This document shows, piece by piece, positions 1 to 5,599 of a DNA stretch of 7,795 nt. This DNA is from an uncultured Chlorobiaceae bacterium (GTDB taxonomy: Bacteria; Bacteroidota; Chlorobiia; Chlorobiales; Chlorobiaceae). Each line of letters starts with the position of its first letter. The stretch's first letter is position 1. Under the pieces are notes generated by a model, which ran no database searches, was not told the origin of the DNA, and saw only the letters and a program-made list of their open reading frames with translations. The DNA lies in NCBI GenBank assembly GCA_903838095.1, contig CAILXE010000445.1:1-7795 (forward strand), given 5' to 3'. The translations under genes and the position numbers were made by a program.

Positions 1-69
1 AACCAGCGCAACCTGTATCTCGTCGCCGGTCTTGTTCATCAGCAACTGTTTCGTCGAACTTTTCTTCAT
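1..69 (-). CDS. Rne/Rng family ribonuclease, N-terminus only
   Basis: Only the first 23 codons are in the window; the gene runs off the left edge. The peptide starts MKKSSTKQLLMNKT and continues GDEIQVALV. This matches the typical opening of RNase E/G proteins, a short basic leader then an L-x-N-x-T...E-x-R/Q-V-A-L-V strand that begins the RNase-H-like/S1 region. The family cuts single-stranded RNA in rRNA maturation and mRNA decay. The start is the ATG complementary to 67-69, preceded by an A-rich stretch with a weak AAGAG ribosome site. A small inverted repeat (GCTGT-CACA-ACAGC, 120-133) lies about 50 bp upstream and could be regulatory. The call rests on a short stretch of recalled similarity, so another protein is possible. 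Confidence 0.55.
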   Translation of the reverse strand, partial: MKKSSTKQLLMNKTGDEIQVALV

Positions 70-143
70 TCGTTAACTCTTTTTATAATGGGTCAATACA
101 CTCTCTTTTATGAAGTCATGCTGTCACAACAGCAGGCCAGCGG

Positions 144-164
144 AAAAAGGGCCCGCAACGGGGC
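144..164 (-). terminator. Possible intrinsic terminator after the first SUMF1-like gene
   Basis: Read on the - strand, a GCCC/GGGC stem (161-164 with 151-154) encloses a six-base loop and is followed two bases later by five T (144-148). It lies about 85 bases past the stop codon at 250 and before the RNase start at 69, where a terminator would be expected. The stem has only four G-C pairs, so it may be weak or chance. Confidence 0.4.
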
Positions 165-249
165 ACAAAATGATAATCAAGATAATAAATTATAGAAGGA
201 AACAGTAATCACTGGAGGCACCTGCCATTCATTTCGCTCCGTGAACTGG

Positions 250-1104
250 CTAAGGGACGAAGACCAGGCGGAAACCAATATAGGCGTTCCGGTAGTCGTG
301 GGCGAAGGAGTTGCGAAGAGCCGTCCGGCAGAATATCGCAGGGCGATTCCAGCTCCCGCCACTAAGAACTCTGTCGAAACCGGTTGAGGGGCCGGCAGGA
401 TTCGTCACCGTTCCTGACGCTTTACATTCATCATAATAGCGTTCTCCAAACCAGTCACTGCACCATTCAGCAACATTCCCGTGCATGTTATACAACCCCA
501 GCGCATTCGGCGCAAAACTCTTCACCGGAACCGTGTTTTCCCGGTTCACTCCTTTGGGATTATTGTTGTACGGATAGTTTCCGTCAACGTTTGCCTGATC
601 TGTTGTCAGATTCTCTCCCGTATTGAATGGCGTTGTCGTGCCGGCGCGGCACGCATACTCACGCTCAGCCTCCGTTGGCAAGCGGAACTTCTTGCCTGTC
701 TGTTTCGACATCCACTCGCAATAAGCCACCGCATCATTCCAGCTCACATGCACCACCGGATGATTATCCTCGGATGAAGGCCGCAACAGTCCCCTTATGC
801 CGTGACGCCAGTTGACACCATCCTGGAATCCTCCCTCGTTGTTCCCCAGATACACAACGCTAAAACCCTCTTGTTCAGCATCTGTCTGGTACCCTGTGGC
901 TTCTACAAATCGCCTGAACTCGGCTACCGTCACTGCATATTTGCTCATCGCAAAATCACTGACCTTCACCTGATGCTGTGTTTCACTGTAGTCAAGCCCC
1001 AGGTTTTGGTAATAAAGCTCCTGAGCTTCGGCCCTCCCGACCTCACCCTCGGGGCTCCCCATCGTAAACTCACCACCGTTTATATGGACAAAGTCTTCAG
1101 GCAT
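250..1104 (-). CDS. SUMF1/formylglycine-generating-enzyme-like protein (C-type-lectin fold), 284 aa
   Basis: The whole protein is one SUMF1 (FGE-sulfatase) domain. Landmarks: GGEFTMGS (10-17), SKYAVTVAEFRRFVEAT (54-70), HPVVHVSWNDAVAYCEWMS (115-133), RLPTEAEREYACRAG (141-155), GLYNMHGNVAEWCSDW (203-218) and GGSW...C-R...GFRLV near the end. True FGEs oxidise a sulfatase cysteine and use a copper-binding cysteine pair. Here C259 aligns with the second cysteine (human Cys341), but the first (Cys336) aligns with R254, so classical FGE activity is doubtful. A binding or display role, as in many bacterial SUMF1-fold proteins, is more likely. There is no signal peptide and no clear Shine-Dalgarno; the ATG follows the upstream membrane gene by 21 bases in the same frame, so coupling is likely. 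Residues 252-279 look like a diversified region. It is a close paralog of the gene at 4342-5364. Confidence 0.93.
   Translation of the reverse strand: MPEDFVHINGGEFTMGSPEGEVGRAEAQELYYQNLGLDYSETQHQVKVSDFAMSKYAVTVAEFRRFVEATGYQTDAEQEGFSVVYLGNNEGGFQDGVNWRHGIRGLLRPSSEDNHPVVHVSWNDAVAYCEWMSKQTGKKFRLPTEAEREYACRAGTTTPFNTGENLTTDQANVDGNYPYNNNPKGVNRENTVPVKSFAPNALGLYNMHGNVAEWCSDWFGERYYDECKASGTVTNPAGPSTGFDRVLSGGSWNRPAIFCRTALRNSFAHDYRNAYIGFRLVFVP
268..351 (-). other. Candidate DGR-type variable region in the first SUMF1-like gene
   Basis: This segment encodes residues 252-279, the end of the lectin-like fold where DGR targets carry their variable repeat. Fixed residues W252, N253, A256, C259, R260, A262, R264, D270, R272, F278 and R279 are shared with the paralog. 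The positions between (254, 255, 257, 258, 263, 265-269, 271, 273-275) differ. Of these 14 codons, 13 end in C or T, and they span R, P, F, L, N, S, A, H and Y, which is what random change of the first two bases of AAC/AAT codons gives. The exception is I257 (ATA), which could come from AAA. No template repeat or reverse transcriptase is in this window, so the assignment is inference. Confidence 0.5.
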
Positions 1105-1125
1105 AAAAAATTTTACGTGTTTGAA

Positions 1126-1719
1126 CTAAGAACGATCATAAAGCGCCGCTCTGACAGACTGAAAATTCCGATAGGTTAGATACCCGAATGGAACACAAAT
1201 AATGAGCAAAATAAGATTGATTACTCCTATAGCAATATATTTGTTATCCTGCAAGTTTTTTAAACCATTATTTGGAAATAAGTTAACCCAATCAGGATAG
1301 ATAAATATGGCAAGATGAGCAAGGCTGAAAAAAGCCAGATACTGAAATCCGTCAATGTACAAAATCCAGAACATCCAGCGCATCAAAGGCAAATCGGAAA
1401 ATGGTGAGAGGAACCAGAGGGGGAGCACAGGTAGCTCGTCTGGCATGAGAGGGTTGTTTGGTGAAACGCAGTTTTTGAGCAGACGGGATTCAATAAATGT
1501 GGTTGCCACAAATAAAGAAAAGAGAATTCCATACGTAGCCGAGAGTGATTCTCGAACTACTGTGAACCCGAGAAAATCAATAGATTTGCCTTTCAAAAAC
1601 AAAAAACCGCCGAGCGCGTCAATAATGAATGCGAGGTGAAGGGTACACAGTGCTTTCGTATAGGTTTGCCATGTTTTCGCGGCTCTTCCCAGAGCCGTTT
1701 CAAAAAGCCTGGATTGCAT
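1126..1719 (-). CDS. Polytopic membrane protein of unknown function, 197 aa
   Basis: I do not recognise a family. Four strongly hydrophobic stretches are visible, at about residues 23-42, 64-81, 112-141 and 160-183. The N-terminus has several basic residues (RLFETALGRAAKTW) and the tail after the last helix is also basic (RNFQSVRAALYDRS), suggesting four helices with both ends in the cytoplasm. By eye the gene is richer in A+T than the flanking dehydrogenase, which may point to a different origin. The ATG at 1719 has no good Shine-Dalgarno, and an in-frame TAG shortly upstream rules out a longer start. A promoter-like element shared with the second SUMF1 gene lies about 75 bases upstream. It ends in TAG, and the SUMF1 gene begins seven codons later in the same frame, so the two are probably co-transcribed and may once have been one gene. 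Confidence 0.75.
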   Translation of the reverse strand: MQSRLFETALGRAAKTWQTYTKALCTLHLAFIIDALGGFLFLKGKSIDFLGFTVVRESLSATYGILFSLFVATTFIESRLLKNCVSPNNPLMPDELPVLPLWFLSPFSDLPLMRWMFWILYIDGFQYLAFFSLAHLAIFIYPDWVNLFPNNGLKNLQDNKYIAIGVINLILLIICVPFGYLTYRNFQSVRAALYDRS

Positions 1720-1795
1720 GGAAATATGAAGTAAGTCGTTAACCTATTCCTGGGATTGTGCGAATTACCACTAATCGTCACCATGTTAATAATTC

Positions 1796-1826
1796 ACAAT
1801 TTATCTTTTATCACGCTGTTGCGCAA
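1796..1826 (-). promoter_or_regulatory. Shared 31-bp element, probable promoter of the membrane/SUMF1 unit
   Basis: 27 of 31 bases match the element at 5413-5443, upstream of the second SUMF1 gene. Read on the - strand both copies contain TTGCSC, then 17 bp, then TAAATT, which fits a sigma-70-type -35/-10 pair with ideal spacing. Transcription would start near 1791, about 70 bases before the ATG at 1719. The TTGCGCAA at its upstream edge is a palindrome in this copy only. Each copy can also be translated into a similar peptide (NSVIK-x-KL), so shared coding ancestry is an alternative. Confidence 0.5.
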
Positions 1827-2010
1827 CTTGGCTGCCTCCATATAAACCCTGCGGAACTCGTTTTTGCATCTTCCTGAATCTACTTCACCTCCGGCAGCTC
1901 GCCGCTGCGGGATGGGCGGTTCAGAATAACCGAACATTCCAGAATGGACAGATAACTCCGATGTTGAGGAAATGTGCCGTGCGGTTCATAACCGAGCCGC
2001 ATACGCAGCA
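1827..2010. other. Structured intergenic stretch with three hairpins and a possible 47-codon ORF
   Basis: No gene is certain here. A G+C-rich hairpin pairs GCAGC (1894-1898) with GCTGC (1904-1908), and two outer C-G pairs flank a mismatch. Two related inverted repeats follow: CGGTT/AACCG at 1917-1932 (six-base loop) and at 1982-1994 (three-base loop). None is followed by a T-run in the right place, so they are not obvious terminators. On the - strand a 47-codon ORF runs from the ATG at 1937 to the TGA at 1794, with a basic, protein-like end (EFRRVYMEAAKLRNSVIKDK), but it has no close ribosome site and overlaps the putative promoter. A degraded gene end or a small structured RNA would both fit. 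Confidence 0.35.
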
Positions 2011-2754
2011 TCACAGCATCAGCATCCCTCCCGAGACCGGGATATAGCTGCCGGTCACGAATCGGTTGTGGTAGGAAGCCATTGCAAGCACGGCGCCAGC
2101 GACATCTTCCGGGAGTGCAACCCGCTTCATGGGGGTCATATCCGCCATCATCGTTTTCTGTTCCTCGGGCAACCAGGAGGTCGCATCGGTCAACGTAAGT
2201 CCGGGGGCAACAACGTTGACGCGTATGCCGAAGGGCCCAACCTCTTCTGCAAGAGAGCGGACAAAGGCGTCAAGGCCCGATTTCGCCGTGCAGTGGGCAA
2301 TGAAGCCCGGCGATGAGTGACGCGAAAGGGTACTTGAAATGGCAATGATGCTTCCGGACTTCCTTTCGATCATGCCTGGCAGCACCGCCTGGCAACTGAA
2401 AAATATCGACTTGAGTTCTCCGCAAAGCTTCGCTTCAAATTCATTCCAGGAAAATTGTGTGAAGGGTTTTACAGGAAAACCAATCGCAGCGTTGCTGACC
2501 AGAAGGTCGACCGGGCCGAGGTTTTTTTCCACCTCTTCGACCATCAACCGCACCTGCTCCTCGTCACGGACATCCGCCCGGACTGCGAGTGCCCTGCCGC
2601 CTGCTTTCATGATTTCCTCGACAACAGTGATCGCCGCGCTTTCGCTCTGAAAATAGTTCACCGCAACCGCAGCGCCTTCAGCGGCGAGAAGTTTGGCCGT
2701 AGCCCGACCTATGCCCCGGCTTGCGCCCGTGACCAATGCGACTTTGCCTTTCAT
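2011..2754 (-). CDS. Short-chain dehydrogenase/reductase (SDR) family protein with altered catalytic residues, 247 aa
   Basis: This is a full-length classical SDR by size and motifs. It has a Rossmann nucleotide-binding TGASRGIG (9-16), ADV at 60-62, SNAAIG (87-92, in place of NNAG), AISS (138-141), PGL (184-186) and a C-terminal VSGGM. Such enzymes reduce keto groups or oxidise alcohols with NAD(P)H; R13 and the FabG-like pattern suggest NADP. The usual catalytic Tyr of YxxxK is His: the motif reads H154-C-T-A-K158 at the normal 13-residue spacing from S141. The structural Asn of the tetrad is replaced by E113 (GELKSIFF). I recall a subset of FabG-like proteins with an IAH-x-x-AK motif, so this may be a subfamily trait rather than damage. 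The substrate is unknown. The ATG at 2754 has a clear GGAGGG ribosome site nine bases upstream. The gene stands alone. Confidence 0.92.
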   Translation of the reverse strand: MKGKVALVTGASRGIGRATAKLLAAEGAAVAVNYFQSESAAITVVEEIMKAGGRALAVRADVRDEEQVRLMVEEVEKNLGPVDLLVSNAAIGFPVKPFTQFSWNEFEAKLCGELKSIFFSCQAVLPGMIERKSGSIIAISSTLSRHSSPGFIAHCTAKSGLDAFVRSLAEEVGPFGIRVNVVAPGLTLTDATSWLPEEQKTMMADMTPMKRVALPEDVAGAVLAMASYHNRFVTGSYIPVSGGMLML

Positions 2755-2763
2755 ATCCAGTAA

Positions 2764-2769
2764 CCCTCC
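2764..2769 (-). promoter_or_regulatory. Ribosome binding site of the SDR gene
   Basis: GGAGGG on the - strand, nine bases before the ATG at 2754. It fixes the start of the dehydrogenase and contrasts with several genes here that lack a recognisable site. Confidence 0.7.
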
Positions 2770-2771
2770 AT

Positions 2772-2813
2772 TTGTTTAGAACAATCGTTGAACCATGCAG
2801 TGTTTATTAAACA
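2772..2813 (-). promoter_or_regulatory. Two adjacent inverted repeats upstream of the SDR gene, possible operator
   Basis: Two perfect 13-bp dyads sit 18-60 bases upstream of the dehydrogenase start: TTGTT-TAG-AACAA (2772-2784) and TGTTTA-T-TAAACA (2801-2813). Their centres are about 29 bp apart, close to three helical turns. That would suit a dimeric repressor bound twice on one face, but the region is A+T-rich and short dyads arise by chance. A run of eight T (2819-2826) follows. No regulator gene is adjacent. Confidence 0.3.
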
Positions 2814-3032
2814 TAACATTTTTTTTGTGGCTTGAAGTATTCTCCCAAGCAACAGATGCAGGTGCTCTGTTGTAACAGCCAGAAATCTTTGAGCCGTCAG
2901 CTCCAAACAGCAGAATGCGGCATGGCTTGGCCTGATTCCAGAAGGCGTTCCCTGCATATCTGGGCCGACAAAAGAGACTCCTGTTTTATCCAAACCACTT
3001 TCAAGAGCAAAAAATAGAGCGTAACTTATCAG

Positions 3033-3743
3033 ATGAATATGATTTTTCATTACACAGCACATGCGCCCATGATTAGTAAAGCTACCCTTTCTTTTCTCCG
3101 CAACCTGAAGGTGAATAATGACCGGAACTGGTTCGGAGAACATAAGCCTGAGTATCAGCAGGCATACGGCGACATGCTTGAGACTGTTGTTCATCTTCTG
3201 GTGGCGGTGTCCGAATTCGACAACGATATTGCCACATCACCTCTTGATCCGAAGAGCTGTATCATGCGGATTAACCGTGACATCCGCTTTTCAAAGGAGA
3301 AGTCGCCCTATAAGACCAATTTTTTTGCGTTTATCAACAAGGGAGGCAGAAAGAGCCCATGGGGAGGATACTATCTGCATCTTGAACCGGGTGGATCGTT
3401 TGCTGGTGGAGGAATCTACATGCCTGAACCTGCGGTTCTGGAGCAGACAAGGCGGGAAATTGATGCTCATTTTGATGAGTGGCAGGGGATTCTTGTAAAC
3501 AAAGTTTTTACAACCCAATTTCCGGACGGGGTTTTGCCTTCAGGGAAACTGGTCAGGCCACCGAAAGGGTATGAGAGCGACAATCCCGCAGTAGAGTATC
3601 TGAAGTTCAAGGGGTACTACACCCAGCGATTTTTCAACGATGATGAGGTTTGTGATCCAGAATTTACGACACAATTGGCCAACACGTTCAGGGCGGTCTC
3701 CCCGCTTGTCCATTTTCTGAATCGCGCTCTATTGGTTGATTGA
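3033..3743 (+). CDS. DUF2461 (TIGR02453) family protein, 236 aa
   Basis: The protein matches the conserved landmarks of DUF2461, a widespread family of unknown function. It has LRNLKVNNDRNWFGEHKPEY (22-41), CIMRINRDIRFSKEKSPYK (76-94), a glycine-rich GGYYLHLEPG...GGGIYMPEP segment (111-133) and PPKGYESDNPAVEYLKFKGY (176-195). Length fits the family, and there is no signal peptide or membrane segment. The start is uncertain: most members begin near MISK-x-TL, which here is M13 (ATG at 3069), giving 224 aa. Neither ATG has a good ribosome site, so the longer form is only a maximum. It is the only + strand gene in the accessory part and stands alone, facing away from the dehydrogenase. No convincing terminator follows. 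Confidence 0.88.
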   Translation: MNMIFHYTAHAPMISKATLSFLRNLKVNNDRNWFGEHKPEYQQAYGDMLETVVHLLVAVSEFDNDIATSPLDPKSCIMRINRDIRFSKEKSPYKTNFFAFINKGGRKSPWGGYYLHLEPGGSFAGGGIYMPEPAVLEQTRREIDAHFDEWQGILVNKVFTTQFPDGVLPSGKLVRPPKGYESDNPAVEYLKFKGYYTQRFFNDDEVCDPEFTTQLANTFRAVSPLVHFLNRALLVD

Positions 3744-3811
3744 CGAATATCTGACCATCTCATGAAGGGGAGAGCAGAGAGCAACCTTCACTTCGAAAGC
3801 GTTCGCGAGTG

Positions 3812-4219
3812 TTATCTCAAGATATCTTCTGGCACGCGCTTCATCAGGTGATAAAAAGCGTCGGATACTCCTTTGCCATGTTGAGAATAATCTCCTCTTC
3901 CGGTGATAACAACCTGGAAATGCGTTCGGCGTTCGGCTTTTTCAGCCACCAGGTATTCATGCGTTCCGGCTCTATGGCATAAGAGGCCCAAGGGGTGATG
4001 GTCAAGAGCCACCTGGAAATTGCGTTTGTCATAAGTTGAGCCGTTTAGGTGAAAAATATCTCCATGGCGCCTGTTACCATTTCTGATAAAATCATCAAAA
4101 AAAGGCGCATCGGAAATCCCGTTTAAACGGCATTTTTGATACCATAAATGCGGTATATGCTGCTATCGTGACAAAAAAATTGATGCGTAATAGAGCGGAA
4201 GTGCTGTTCGGTGGGTCAT
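3812..4219 (-). pseudogene. Probable decayed gene of unknown function, interrupted by an amber codon
   Basis: One - strand frame runs from an ATG at 4219, with AGGA five bases upstream, to a TAA at 3812. It would give 135 residues but for a TAG at codon 19 (4163-4165). The 116 codons after the TAG are open and coding-like, with a G-rich first codon position. The peptide includes HGDIFHLNGSTYDKRNFQVA, DHHPLGLLCHRAGTHEY and VITGRGDYSQHGKG. I recognise no family. Shorter explanations are a GTG start at 4012 (66 aa), or an ATG start at 4145 or 4133 in the neighbouring frame that would need loss of one T in a seven-T run (4097-4103). A 62-aa ORF in another frame (3844-4032) overlaps it and looks less coding-like at first positions. 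It lies just beyond the terminator of the second SUMF1 gene. Confidence 0.35.
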
Positions 4220-4245
4220 ACCGTTCCTGTGGCCCATAATAGAAA

Positions 4246-4288
4246 AGAGAGGTGAGGCGCTCTCTGTGTTGCTGCCACTCACCTCTCT
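4246..4288 (-). terminator. Strong intrinsic terminator of the second SUMF1-like gene
   Basis: Read on the - strand, an 11-bp perfect stem AGAGAGGTGAG/CTCACCTCTCT (4278-4288 with 4246-4256) encloses a 21-base loop and is followed by TTTCTATT. It begins 54 bases after the stop codon at 4342. Stem length, T-rich tail and position all support factor-independent termination of the 4342-5364 transcript. Confidence 0.8.
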
Positions 4289-4341
4289 CGCTGTAATACT
4301 TCTCTAACTGTTACGAATGATCGTCATGAGCTGACGAGTTT

Positions 4342-5364
4342 CTATGGAACCAAAACAAGGCGGAAACTAACGTTGCTGCCGCGAGAGTCGGGAGTAAAAT
4401 GGTTACGATAAGCTGACCGACAGTGCTGGGCAACATCATTCCATGCGCCACCACGAAGCACGCGACGCGCGCCAATGGCTGGCCCCGATGGACTGGTAAC
4501 GATTCCTGCTGCGTTACATTCATCATAATAGGCGGCTCCATACAGATCACTGCACCACTCAAAGACATTGCCGTGCATGTTGTATAACCCCCACGCATTT
4601 GGAGGAAGTGCGTTAACAGGAACGGTATTGGCCCTGTATTCCCCTTTCTGGTTATTGTAGGAATAGTTCCCATCATAGTTCGCTTGAGCCGGTGTTATGT
4701 TGTCACCGGTATTGAACGGGGTGCGACTACCAGCCCGGCTGGCATACTCGCGTTCTGCTTCAGTGGGCAACCGAAATCTTTTGCCTGTTATTTTTGACAT
4801 CCACTGAGAATAGACGACCGCATCATTCCAACTGACGTGCAATACAGGATGATTATCTTCGGATTGAGGACGCAAAAGACCCGATACTCCGTGACGCCAG
4901 TTTACTCCTGTCTTGTATTCCACTTTGGAATTGGAAACTATGGCGCTTCCTCCCTGTTTTTCAGCATCTGTCCGGAAGTTTGTTGCTTCAATGAACTTTC
5001 TGAACTCAGCAACAGTCACAGGATATTTGCTCATATAAAAGTCACCCAATTTGACCCGGTGCTGGTTTTCATCATTCTGTCGTCCAACTTCGTTCGCCGG
5101 GCTGCCCATGATAAACTCTCCTCCCCGAATCAACACGAAGTTCGGCGATGGGGCCGATGCCGCCTGTAACGTGACGCTCAAAACTGTGAGTCCGGCAAGG
5201 CAAAGCGCAGGAACCCTTAAGGCCGTTCGCCATTTTCGCTGAGCCGGGCCGATTAGACTCAGCAGCAGCGACAGAACCCTTGTTGATAAGACAACAATGC
5301 CTTTTTCAGACGTTTCGTTACCTCTCAACTGCGAAGCTCGTCCCCGCATGACCATTGTTTTCAT
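4342..5364 (-). CDS. SUMF1/formylglycine-generating-enzyme-like protein with membrane or signal segment, 340 aa
   Basis: It has an N-terminal extension (1-75) followed by a full SUMF1 domain. Landmarks: GGEFIMGS (81-88), SKYPVTVAEFRKFIEAT (112-128), HPVLHVSWNDAVVYSQWMS (172-190), RLPTEAEREYASRAG (198-212), GLYNMHGNVFEWCSD (259-273) and RGGAWN...C-R-S-A-Y-R (304-320). The extension has two hydrophobic stretches (about 23-39 and 51-68). The second, after basic RKWRTALR and ending AASA, resembles a signal peptide cleaved near residue 71, so the domain is probably exported or anchored. C315 aligns with the second FGE catalytic cysteine, but D310 replaces the first, so formylglycine synthesis is unlikely. 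The start is fixed by AAAGGAGG six bases upstream. It is a single-gene unit with its own promoter-like element and terminator, and diverges from rnhB. Residues 308-335 form the variable-looking tail. Confidence 0.93.
   Translation of the reverse strand: MKTMVMRGRASQLRGNETSEKGIVVLSTRVLSLLLSLIGPAQRKWRTALRVPALCLAGLTVLSVTLQAASAPSPNFVLIRGGEFIMGSPANEVGRQNDENQHRVKLGDFYMSKYPVTVAEFRKFIEATNFRTDAEKQGGSAIVSNSKVEYKTGVNWRHGVSGLLRPQSEDNHPVLHVSWNDAVVYSQWMSKITGKRFRLPTEAEREYASRAGSRTPFNTGDNITPAQANYDGNYSYNNQKGEYRANTVPVNALPPNAWGLYNMHGNVFEWCSDLYGAAYYDECNAAGIVTSPSGPAIGARRVLRGGAWNDVAQHCRSAYRNHFTPDSRGSNVSFRLVLVP
4360..4443 (-). other. Candidate DGR-type variable region in the second SUMF1-like gene
   Basis: Residues 308-335 align without gaps with the variable tail of the first SUMF1 gene. 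The 14 columns that vary there vary here too (310, 311, 313, 314, 319, 321-325, 327, 329-331), and 13 of the codons end in C or T. The exception, Q313 (CAG), is in the same column as the exception in the paralog. Fixed codons differ synonymously between the two genes (for example TGC/TGT, CGC/CGT, GCG/GCC), so one template cannot have written both tails recently. Either two templates, an old inactive event, or ordinary paralog divergence must be assumed. Confidence 0.4.
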
Positions 5365-5370
5365 TATTGT

Positions 5371-5378
5371 CCTCCTTT
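5371..5378 (-). promoter_or_regulatory. Strong ribosome binding site of the second SUMF1-like gene
   Basis: AAAGGAGG on the - strand with a six-base spacer to the ATG at 5364. It settles the start upstream of both hydrophobic segments, in preference to internal starts nearer the signal-like helix. Confidence 0.8.
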
Positions 5379-5412
5379 TGCTGATTACTTGGAAAAAGAA
5401 AGATTCGCTGCG

Positions 5413-5443
5413 ACAATTTACTTTTTATGACGCTGTTGGGCAA
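5413..5443 (-). promoter_or_regulatory. Shared 31-bp element, probable promoter of the second SUMF1-like gene
   Basis: Second copy of the element at 1796-1826 (27 of 31 identical). On the - strand it reads TTGCCC, 17 bp, TAAATT. With this -10 the transcript would start near 5408 and leave a leader of about 44 bases holding the strong ribosome site. Position and spacing favour a promoter; the rest of the region up to rnhB (5444-5599) shows no other convincing signal. Confidence 0.5.
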
Positions 5444-5599
5444 ATATTCTTTAAATGAACAGCATCTTGAGCTGAAAAGGAGGCCTTTCTCTTTTTCATG
5501 CAAGCCAAAACAGGCATTTTACATCAAAAGAGCTATTATCATCTCAATGATTCTTACATTTACCATGTGTATTGAACGTTATTTCTTGTAACCACCCGG

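Noticed and set aside
2832..3017. 61-codon + strand ORF before DUF2461
   Set aside because: No ribosome site, no recognisable motif and ordinary for its length; treated as intergenic.
2751..3194. 147-codon - strand ORF over the DUF2461 start and its upstream region
   Set aside because: It overlaps both the SDR start and the conserved DUF2461 N-terminus on the opposite strand, resembles no family and has poor composition.
3763..3790. TGAAGG/CCTTCA inverted repeat after DUF2461
   Set aside because: Six-pair stem with a 16-base loop and no T-run; too weak to call a terminator.
4119..4130. Perfect 12-bp palindrome CCGTTTAAACGG followed by a short T-run
   Set aside because: As a + strand terminator for DUF2461 it is too far (about 375 bases) and the hairpin would have only four pairs; it also lies inside the decayed - strand frame.
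5476..5494. AAAGG/CCTTT hairpin followed by a T-rich stretch on the + strand
   Set aside because: Five-pair stem, and no + strand gene ends nearby, so there is nothing for it to terminate.
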